Positions 19,213-28,300 of a stretch of 64,000 nucleotides of DNA are shown one piece after another. A program made the translations under genes and the position numbers. The notes under the pieces were generated by a model. That model worked only from the letters and a program-made list of their open reading frames with translations, did no database searches and had not been told where the DNA came from. Source of the DNA: Leptospira sp. GIMC2001 (GTDB lineage: Bacteria > Spirochaetota > Leptospiria > Leptospirales > Leptospiraceae); the NCBI RefSeq assembly GCF_028462125.1, contig NZ_CP115468.1:2323097-2387096 (forward strand), given 5' to 3'. Numbering within the stretch: position 1 is the stretch's first letter; each line of letters opens with the position of its first letter.

Positions 19213-20265
19213 TTATATTCTTACCGCCAAACCTTCCTGTAATAATCGATTGTTTAAGTAGTTTCCTTCCTCCATTACTTTTTTCTCATTCCATTCACTA
19301 GGAATATAAAATACATCCGCTAAATATCGATCATACAAATCTGTTCCAGAAGTTTTGATAATTAGAAAATTACAATCTTTCAATTCTGACTCAATGAATT
19401 TCTTAGATTTCTGTCCACCTCTCTCTGTAAGCTCAGGAGAGTCAAGTCCACGAAGACGTAATCTCTGTTCAATAAAAACAGAAAAGCCTAGATCGATGTG
19501 AACTAAGATACTATCTCCATCAATCACTCGATCAAGGTAAGCTTTGTATGTAAATAATTCTCTAACAGCATCCGTTTTTTCAAATCGGAATCCATGGCTA
19601 GTCTTTGATGCTGTTACAATTGATCCAGGTTTATATTTCTCTAAATTAGATTTCTCACCTAACTCATATTTAACTCTGAATCCAAGGTCAACATTTTGCA
19701 CGACTCGTGCAAAATTCAAACTAAAATTCCCTGATACACGGTATCTAAATAGCTCTAAACTAGGTCGTTTTAGCTGGTTTTTGGTGGAATTTAGATCTAA
19801 ATCGGTGGATTTACCATTTTCTTGGGCTTGGTTGATCTCTTTTACCAATTTCTGAAATTCAGTGGTTGTCAGATTTTCTTTTACAATTTTAGATTCAAAT
19901 CGATCTCTAATCTTCTTATCATCTATTCCTAGTAATATTCGATAGTTAGTCCAAGATATTAAAGGTTGTATATTTTTTAGTTTGTATACTTGATAGAAAC
20001 TTCGCATATATGCAAGATTGCGTACAGAGAATCCTTTGCCATACTTTCGATTTAGATCTTTAGACAATTGCTTTATTATCTGTTCGCCATACTTCGCTCG
20101 ATCCTGATTGCCCTGTTCTACTTTAACTATCTTCTCACCGATTCTCCAATTTGAAACCAACACAGCACTGTTCCAGTTCTCATTGCCTTCACTCAATGCT
20201 GATTCATGAATATTTGCTATATCGGCAATTAGAGTTTGGTATTGTTTTCCAAGTGTCGAAGGCAT
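19213..20265 (-). CDS. DUF1016 (YhcG-like N-terminal) fused to a staphylococcal-nuclease-like domain
   Basis: 350 residues. About residues 8-150 match the DUF1016 N-terminal domain (WRIGEKIVKVEQ, YGEQIIKQLSKDL, YGKGFSVRNLAYMRSFY). About residues 240-350 are a thermonuclease (SNase) fold: VIDGDSI, RLRLRGLDSPEL and DLYDRYLADVFY keep the counterparts of the catalytic Asp, Arg, Glu and second Arg, so it is probably an active nuclease. Typical YhcG proteins end in a PD-(D/E)XK domain instead. The linker includes SLNFARVVQN, encoded by a perfect palindrome (19693-19715) that looks like an in-frame insertion. It diverges from the transposase gene 143 bp away. A role in element mobility or defence is inference. 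Confidence 0.82.
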   Translation of the reverse strand: MPSTLGKQYQTLIADIANIHESALSEGNENWNSAVLVSNWRIGEKIVKVEQGNQDRAKYGEQIIKQLSKDLNRKYGKGFSVRNLAYMRSFYQVYKLKNIQPLISWTNYRILLGIDDKKIRDRFESKIVKENLTTTEFQKLVKEINQAQENGKSTDLDLNSTKNQLKRPSLELFRYRVSGNFSLNFARVVQNVDLGFRVKYELGEKSNLEKYKPGSIVTASKTSHGFRFEKTDAVRELFTYKAYLDRVIDGDSILVHIDLGFSVFIEQRLRLRGLDSPELTERGGQKSKKFIESELKDCNFLIIKTSGTDLYDRYLADVFYIPSEWNEKKVMEEGNYLNNRLLQEGLAVRI

Positions 20266-20408
20266 TGTTATTCTATGATAAAATTCCTGTTATATTCAGT
20301 GCCCACATTGTTATTCTAATCATAATACATATTCGATATTAATCCACTATTTTATTTGTTTTATATTATTTTTATTTACTCAAATTTATCAGATGTTATT
20401 TCTTTTCA

Positions 20409-21476
20409 ATGGATTCAATATTCTCTTGTTTCATATTTTTCCTAATCTTTGTTACTATCCTAAGTCAGATCTACTCCAAGAATCAACTCATTTTAGAAAA
20501 CCTACTTCTAAAATCTCAACTCGCTTCATTCAAAAGAAGATTTAAGAAATTCCATACAACTCCCATCGTGAGATTGCAAATACTGGCTCTATCACTTTTT
20601 TTAACCAACTGGAAAGAATCCCTAATCTTAGTCACACCTGAGACTCTTCTATCTTGGAGGAAAGATTGGTTTAAGAAGTTCTGGACTTCGATCTGTACAA
20701 GAAAGAAATCTGGAAGACCTATGACTCCTTGGGATACAATCAAAACAATCCGAAGATTAGCCAAAGAGAACTGTATCTGGGGAGCAACTAAGCTTCATGG
20801 GCTAATGTTGAAGTTAGGTTTCGATATTTGCGAGAGAACCATATCCAAATACATTCCAAACCGACCAATTCATCCTAAGAAAAGGCTCTCTTGGAAGAAC
20901 TTCTATAATCTACATGCTGATTGCATTGTTGTGAAAGATTTCTTTTCAGTCTATTCAGTTAATTTTCAAGAAATCTATCGTGTTCTATTCTGTATGCATC
21001 TTGGAACAAGAAGAATCTTACATTACGAAATTCATACTCATCCAACAACTTATTGGGTTCGAAGAATCTTAAAACTATCCATTAGAAAAGCTGTTAAATC
21101 AGATCTATCGATCAAATATGTTATTTCCGATAATGATTCTTTGTTTGGTAAACGCATCACTCGATTTCTAGGTAAGACTAAAATCAAACATAAGAGAACT
21201 TCTATACGCTCTCCTTGGCAAAACGGTTATGCCGAAAGATTTGTAAAAACCTGCAAAGAAGAATTCTTGGATTACTTTATTCCAATGAATCAATTCCATC
21301 TGGAAACTAAGCTAGATGAATTCATAATATTCTATAACAATCATAGAACTCATATCGCAATCAACAAAGAAACTCCAATTCCTTCTGTAATAGATAAACC
21401 TCCTGATTCTAAGTTAGTTGCTACTCCAGTATTGAATGGACTCTATCATATCTATTCGTACGAAAAAGCTGCGTAA
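20409..21476 (+). CDS. Integrase-core (rve/DDE) transposase
   Basis: 355 residues. An N-terminal hydrophobic stretch precedes a helix-turn-helix-like region (about 100-150; GRPMTPWDTIKTIRRLAKE, IWGATKLHGLMLKLGF), typical of IS481/IS3-type integrases. The rve core gives the DDE triad as D177 (VVKDFF), D241 (VISDNDSLFG) and E276 (NGYAERFVKTCKEE), with the usual RSPWQNG and YNNHRTH signatures. It looks complete and potentially active. Three 129-bp remnants of its 3' end lie in the smaller spacer copies. I could not define terminal inverted repeats with certainty, so which DNA it mobilises is open. Confidence 0.85.
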   Translation: MDSIFSCFIFFLIFVTILSQIYSKNQLILENLLLKSQLASFKRRFKKFHTTPIVRLQILALSLFLTNWKESLILVTPETLLSWRKDWFKKFWTSICTRKKSGRPMTPWDTIKTIRRLAKENCIWGATKLHGLMLKLGFDICERTISKYIPNRPIHPKKRLSWKNFYNLHADCIVVKDFFSVYSVNFQEIYRVLFCMHLGTRRILHYEIHTHPTTYWVRRILKLSIRKAVKSDLSIKYVISDNDSLFGKRITRFLGKTKIKHKRTSIRSPWQNGYAERFVKTCKEEFLDYFIPMNQFHLETKLDEFIIFYNNHRTHIAINKETPIPSVIDKPPDSKLVATPVLNGLYHIYSYEKAA

Positions 21477-21593
21477 GGTTTTAAATTAGATTGAATCTTT
21501 TTTCTCATTGTATCTGGATCGAACTATATCTAAATCTCAAAAACTATTTCAGAAATCTGTGATTTTCGAGTATTTTTCTTAAGTATCCCCCTA

Positions 21594-21826
21594 TTTTAAA
21601 ATTAAATCCAACTCTTTAAGCCTCGCAAACCCGATATTTGTCTAACATAACAGACAACATATCCAATGAATTAGTTTTTACGAGCCTCACACTTCTGCAA
21701 TTATCGAGATTTTTTCTATATATTCTTCAATTTTAGTTTGAATTCCAATACTTTAAGCCATTCAAATCGAATAAATGTCTAACATAACAGACAATATATC
21801 CAATGAATTAGTTTTTACGAGCCTCA
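21594..21826. repeat. Two tandem copies of a ~95-bp AT-rich block ending in CGAGCCTCA
   Basis: Copy 1 (about 21594-21689) and copy 2 (about 21731-21826) share 'TGTCTAACATAACAGACA', an interrupted inverted repeat, then 'ATATCCAATGAATTAG' and CGAGCCTCA. Related blocks end at 6885, 10080 and 14354 and a partial one lies near 10100-10165. The whole gap 21477-21841 between the transposase and the partner gene of RHS unit A holds nothing else I recognise. The block always sits between the transposase 3' end and a tip unit, so it may be the recombination-relevant end of the spacer. Confidence 0.6.
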
Positions 21827-21841
21827 GATCAAACCTCACGA

Positions 21842-22363
21842 TCATAGCACCATAATTCCTTTCAAAGTATCTTTACAATATGGAAAAATACTCGAATTCT
21901 CATTGACAGATTTTTTAAAATAGTAAAAACTTGCGTAAATTGTCAAATCTGTTAGACATAGAAAATCTTGTGATCTTTGTTTACTGCATTTTGTAACTAC
22001 AGGATCATTCTCGAAACCTGTAATAATTTTATCTGGATCCGTACCTTCTAAATTGTTAATTTTATATATATCAATACAAACTTCCTCTTCGATACCATCA
22101 ACATTTAAGGTCCTAGTCACAGAACCATTATAATCATAATTTCCAAACCCAAAACCTGATGTTAGTGAGCTAAGTAGGTATAAGTTTAGAATTGATAAGA
22201 TATAGTTGTTTGCTTCAACAACTGTCCTATCTCTAACTTCCCTTACTTCATAATCCTTATTACAGTTACTTACGAAAAATAATATTATAGCTAAACTAAA
22301 TACTATACTGTATTTACTAATATCTTTGATCGTTAATTTCTCTTGTTTAATCTCTTTAATCAT
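21842..22363 (-). CDS. Lipoprotein partner of the full-length RHS protein (candidate immunity protein)
   Basis: 173 residues from ATG 22363; a TTG six bases upstream is possible but the ATG overlaps the RHS stop as ATGA (22360-22363), the usual coupling arrangement. A hydrophobic segment (about residues 17-32) ends in lipobox FVSNC, so it is probably a lipoprotein with a cytosolic N-terminal tail of unusual length. The mature part has cysteines at 'EEVCIDI', 'VTKCSKQ', 'FLCLTDL' and 'FPYCKDT'. No family is recognised. Being coupled to the only full-length RHS gene, it should be made in proportion to it. Immunity or export partner are both possible. Confidence 0.68.
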   Translation of the reverse strand: MIKEIKQEKLTIKDISKYSIVFSLAIILFFVSNCNKDYEVREVRDRTVVEANNYILSILNLYLLSSLTSGFGFGNYDYNGSVTRTLNVDGIEEEVCIDIYKINNLEGTDPDKIITGFENDPVVTKCSKQRSQDFLCLTDLTIYASFYYFKKSVNENSSIFPYCKDTLKGIMVL

Positions 22364-25300
22364 GGACAATTTCCTCCATTAGCAACGTATATATCATATG
22401 TACATTTATTTCCATCCGAATCTGTGCAAATCCCCACCTGATTACATGGGCCATTTTCAGGAATATCTTCTGGAACACTAACATCTGTACCACATCTAAG
22501 CGAACATACCCTAATTGTTACTAGGACTATAAACCAAAATTTTATTTGATCATTTATAAATTGCTTTTTTTGTTCTTGAGTCTTTTTTTGTGGCGGGGTA
22601 ATGAACTGTCCATAGTTCTTTTTAATTGCGGCGTTTGCATAATATCTTATATCGTTGCCCCTGTTTCGGGAATATTCCCCTCCACTAATTAGCCATCGCG
22701 CACCTCCATCAATCCCACGACCGGCTTTTCTAGCTGCATAATCAATTCCTCTTCCCATGCTTTTTCCATGATGATCAATTCCTCTACCTAGACTTCTTGC
22801 TAATGAATCAACAATTTTAAAACCTCCAACTAAATGTTTAATCATTTTTCTTACTCTACCCCTAATTTCTGATGATTTCCCAGTAGAATCAGTATAACTA
22901 ATCGGATTTCCATCAACATACATCATTCTATTCATTCCATTAATCTTACCAGGAAAAGTCATACAATCAGCTTGTATAAACCTTCCCATTGCAGGATCAT
23001 AGTATCTTGCTTTGTAATAGATCAATCCTGATTCACGATCTTCCTCTTGTCCTGTGTATTTGTATTTACTCACATCTGGTCCAAATGAATCAGTTCTCAA
23101 TATCTCACCATACGGTCTATAGCTGATATGTGACTTTCCACCCATCTCACCGCCTGCGAGAACATTGCCCATCCCATCTGTTACCATGGTTATGCTACCA
23201 AGATGATCGGGATGTAGGAAGAACATGCCAGGTATGCGAGCTGTGTTCTGTCCTCCGACTCCACTAGATCCACCGCCACCTAAGCTAGCTGGTTCTGTGT
23301 TTACACTAGGTGTATCAGCAGGTATACCAAGTCCGAGTAGCCAAGGCGGAACTCCTTCCTCACTAGATGCTCCACCATAGAAGGCAGGTGAGCAACTGTA
23401 GATATTGATGAATAGAAAGGGAATCAAGGCGAGTGCTGATGCGAATCTAGCAGAGACTTGAATCTCAGTGGAGATTTGAATAGATGCGTAGATTGCAAGA
23501 AGTAGCAATCCCATCCAGAGAAATAGTTTTACTGGAACTTGGACAGTATATCCTGTTCGGATAATAGATACTGTTGGGATTCCGTCCCACACGAGTGATA
23601 AGTCTCTTTTGATTTCGTTGTATCCAGTGATAAACAAGGTAGCAACATCTTGATCATTTTCCTTCGTAATACTTTCGTTGATCGCAACCGCATTCAGTAG
23701 ATTGGCATCAGGTCTTGTATATTGCGATACAATATCTCCCTCTATTCCTGTTATATACATTGTATGCTTTTCTGGAACACCAGGGGAACGGAAGATTTCG
23801 TAGTAGTTTCCAAAGCTATATGTTGTTGTATCCGCATTCTTTAGATACTTCTTGATTCTATGTCCTGTATGATCATATGAATATGTGAACACGTCTCCAC
23901 CAGCCGTAGTGATCTCGCTCAGTTTAGATCTGCTGTCATATCGGTAGATGTCTCCGTTACGATTGGTTAGGTTTCCCATTGAGTCGTAACTGTAGTTTAC
24001 TGCACCAGTCTCAGTTGCGTTTGCTTGTGTCACAGCATGAACATGATTTGGATTGTTGTATTGGAGACTAAACTTTCCTCTCTTAGTGAGATTTCCGTTT
24101 GTGTTGTAAGAATATGTTTCTTCTCCATATTTGCCAATGGCTTTTGTAACTCGGTTGATACTGTCATATTCGAATATTTGATTTCTCGTTTCATTCATTA
24201 GATCAGATATCTTGGATATATTGCCTTTCTTGTCATATTCGTATGAGACTCTCTGTTCAATATGTCCGTCACCCAGTCTTGTTGTGATTGCATTTGGTCT
24301 CTGTCTGAGTCTGTCGTAGGCGATGTCCATTTCAACCTTATTTCCAGTTTTTCTTCTTACTATGAGCTTTCCGTCTTCTTCAATCGGTCCATAATACTGA
24401 ACCACTGGTTGGTTTGCATAGCTTTCGTCATGAGCGTGGATAAGGATGGTTGTAAGCTGTCCTGAAGGTAGATAGACATTCTCAATCTTCGTTCCTTCCG
24501 GATAAGTGAATGTCTTCATCCGTCCCAGTTCATCGTAACTTCTTTGGAAGAATAAAGTCAGATCGTCTATAGAACGTTTCTCGACGATGGCTTGTCCTTT
24601 TGCATCGTAGGCGATTTCTGTGAGTCCTGATGCGTCGGAGATTTTAGTGAGTTTTCCAATTGTATTAGAGTTGGATATTGAGTTTGGAGCATCGTATGTA
24701 TAGATTGTAGCTGTCTCAGACGGCAGTCCTCCACCAGAAGATTCTATTTTTGTGATTCTACCCAAGCCATCTAGAGTAAAGTTTTGGGTCACTCCTCTTG
24801 CATCGGTCTGGGTTATCATCTCTCCAGCTAGATTGTAGGTATAGCTCACAGTTCCTGAGTTTTGGTCTGATTGTGTCTTCTTGCGTCCACCAAGATCATA
24901 CGTCATAGACGTGTTTGCATTCCCTGGATCTTTTACCTGTACAAGTTGTCCTATGGTGTTGTAGGTATACTGGATGGTTTTGCCTTGAACCGTTTTGGTT
25001 TGGAGTTGTCCAAAGTTATCTGATGTAGCAGTTTCTGTACGAATCACTTCTCCGTCTTTGGATATTGTAATCTGTGTTGAGTTTAGAGAATATGTTATGT
25101 CAGTAATCTCACCTGTATTCGCTGTTATACGCTTCGGTCTTTGTTGATTGTCTTCGTTTACTGGGTAGTATTCTGTGGTTGTCCAGGTTGGTGATTCTCC
25201 TGTCAGATAGGCATGGCTCTTCTGGAATGCTCGTCCTTTAGCATCATATTTCGTTTCTTCTGTGGAAGTAATTCCCGATGTCACGAGGCTTTCTGTACGT

Positions 25301-28300
25301 TTTGTCTTACCTTCTTTGTCAGCTACTGTCTTTGTCCAGCTATCTCCGCTCACGCTATGAGATACGGTGGTGGTCGTCATCTGGCTACCTGCATATTCAT
25401 AGAACATAGACTGAACTTTGTTTCCATTGAAATGAACTTCAGTTGTTCTACCATATTTATCATAGTCCATGGTAGTGATATTTCCATTTGCATCGGTAGA
25501 TTTGGTTTCTAGATCTGTGATTGGATCATATTCTTTGCTAGTAGTCTGTCCGATTGCATTTGTTGCTGTGATCGGAAGGTTGCCGTTGGTTCCGCCGTAA
25601 GTGTACTGGAGACTTCTGCCTAAGCTATCGGTTTGAGTTACGACATTACCAATTGAGTCATAGGTAAAATACTGAGCATACCATTTTCCTGCATCCACAA
25701 GCTTTGATTCGCTTGTCACATTTCCGTTATTGTACGTTCTCTTTACATGCGATACCATTTCTCCGTTGATGCTTGTGATTTCTTCAATGGGTTCGGCAAG
25801 GATTCCAATTCCTGGTTCATTCGCATAGAAAGCTTCTTGCGTCGTGAGTCGACCGTTCCAGTTTTCTGTAACACTAGCTGGACTGTATGCATAGCTTGGA
25901 TTGTAGGTTGTTGTGGTTGTCTTTGTATCTTTGAGTTGGCCGTTCACATAACTAAGTGATGTTGTGGATACGGGAAGAACCAGCTTAGAAATTGCAGTTG
26001 GATAGTAGATAGCATAGCTCATATCCGTTCTGGATACGATCACAGAATTTGCATCTCTTACTTCTTGCCAAGAGACGCTCCCAGCAAGTTGCGGATTCTG
26101 TGAATATCTGGTTGTTACAATTGCTTCTGTAATACCGTTGATTGAATGGGTTTCTGTTACAGTTTCAAATCCCAGATTTGCCGAAGTAATCTCATCTCCC
26201 ATTTTATATCTTTGATTGGAATAGGAGAAGGATTTGGTAGATTGAGCCGTATCTGCAGACAACTTAGACGTAATGGATGAGACTAGAACCTGCGGGCTGT
26301 AATTGGGAACCCCATTTTCATAACTTCGATTAGCTTCCACAACAGCGCTTGGCATATCTTTTTTCCATGCATAGTTGATCTGAGTATAACCGCCATTGCC
26401 GTCGGAAATGTTGGTGATCAAACCTTCAGGAAAATCACCATGAGAAAGTACAACTTTTGTTTTGAAATTTCTTCCATATTGAACATATATGTCTGGGACT
26501 CCATCACCATTGCGGTCTTCCATGCGAAAGGATTTTACTTCTTCTTCTATAGGTAGATTTATAGTTTTTTGATTGTAATGAGTAAAACCTCCTTTCCCAT
26601 CACCCAGATAGATTGCATAATTTTTTCCGTTTTCGCCCGTGGGAACAAGAAAGTCTAATTCACCATCAAGATTCACATCTCCGAGTTGGTAGCCTCCAGA
26701 ACTTTTTGAGAATCCAGATGTTATTGAAGTCGCAGTGGTAGAATTTGAGAATCGCCCTCCTTCGTTTAAGCGAACAACTAACTCTACATCGATGACTTTC
26801 TCAATATCATTGAATTTATCATCCATAGAATACGGATTTTTTTTACTTAGTTGGTTCGTGAGACTCACTAGATCGGGCAATCCATCCCCATTTACATCCA
26901 CAAGCCAATTCATTCCAGGAAGTCCTGCGACTAGAATATTCGATTTTTCTTGTCGCACGCCCAAGCCATTTGGATCAAAATAAGTTACTGCAACCTCGAA
27001 GGAATTCAAACTAAAATTTAGGTCAGCAAGTCTTTTGATTTCGTCCTTAATCCGATCACTTTGTTCCGTTACAATATTTCCAATCTTTGGACCAATAAAG
27101 AATTCATCGAAGGACGCGATCAGAGTTGCTTCAAAAGAAGAATCCATTTCTTTTTCACCTGCAATAAACTTATCATAGTCTTCTCGATCTGCTTCCCGCA
27201 ACTGACCTCTCGTCTCAGCAATTTGGCCTCCAGAATAAGCCGATGGGTTAGAAATTATTCCCAATAACTGATTCTTTTGCGGAGCAAACTCAGCTTTCTT
27301 CTGCTCAAGTTCTAGGGCATTCTCTTCTTTAATTTTAGTTAAAAAGCTATCGAATTCTCCACCTAGAAGTGGGCGAACCATTACATGATCTAGGTTTCCA
27401 TCTCCATCCATATCAGCAAAACCTGACAATCGATGAGCAGATGCCTTATCATCGTTAACCGATACCAACTCGATGCTATCATAACCACCTAAGTTGTAAG
27501 TCTTTTTCGGGGCAAAATTCCTCCCCGTCGAGAAATACACATGAACAAGCTTTCCTTCAACATGTATAAAATCAGCTCTACCATCACGGTTCCAGTCCAT
27601 AAGGAAATCACTGTTCTTGTATTCTTCAGCCTTATGATATATAACAGGCATATTTTTTAGATCCACATGCAGAAAAGGTTTAGGTTCTGCATAATAGCTG
27701 CCTTCGGAGAAGGCAACATGCAATTTACCACCTGATTGATAAGCAAAATCAGTTCGACCATCTCCATCAATATCTGCTATTTCTGTATAGGTATTGTAAC
27801 GAATGGGTAGATTGGGAAGAACAGTATCACCAAATTTTCCATACTCGTCATGAACATGCAAAGCCATAGATGTATCCATCCGTCCAAGCAGTCGCGAATA
27901 TTCCGTGATTCCATCTCCATTGGTATCGGTTGGCATAGCCATTGGAACGGGAGATGTAATTCCATTTTGACAAGAATCAAATCCTCCGAAGAAAAGAAAT
28001 TCCCCGCAATAATTGATCACTTCTGCAGGACATCCAGGTACCACCGCATAACATATACAAGCTATAGTTCCCCAATCACAAGATTGTCTGTCTTTGATTG
28101 GAAAACGTCCAATTCCTTCCGTGCTTGCATATAGGAATTCACTATCATTCTTTGTTGGATTCTGCAAACTCTCCGAGACAACATTCATGATAATTTCACT
28201 AGTTGTAGGAGCTGTCGTTATACTACGCTTCAATGCGCTCGGCATTTGTTCTGGAAACCTTCCAGCGAAATTAGAAGAAACATTGAGATTAAGAGTTGAC

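Larger units (their letters stand above)
18784..21826. mobile_element. Spacer element, full version carrying nuclease and transposase genes
   Basis: About 3 kb from GGGCGATC (18784-18791) to CGAGCCTCA (21818-21826). The end hairpin arms are CCCAGCACCATTTGTA (18791-18806) and TACAAATGCTGCTGGG (18842-18857), as in copy 1. The 37-bp palindrome is at 19008-19044. Inside are a divergent gene pair: a DUF1016-SNase protein (minus, 19213-20265) and an rve transposase (plus, 20409-21476). The three shorter copies lack everything between about 19170 and 21347. The gap 18907-19212 outside the genes holds only these palindromes and a GC-rich hairpin near 18955-18990. I infer this is the parent of the deleted copies, but true termini and target duplications were not proven. 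Confidence 0.65.

Noticed and set aside
5886..21826. Repeated blocks considered as a CRISPR array
   Set aside because: Repeats are hundreds of bases apart, contain coding remnants and vary in length; there are no regular spacers and no cas genes.
7402..22930. Specific toxin activity (nuclease, deaminase, ADP-ribosyltransferase) for the RHS tips
   Set aside because: No catalytic motif could be recognised in any tip by eye, so no activity is assigned.
25213..25512. Antisense open frames inside the RHS and uvrA genes
   Set aside because: Chance frames opposite strongly conserved coding sequence; cysteine/serine-rich translations with no domain.
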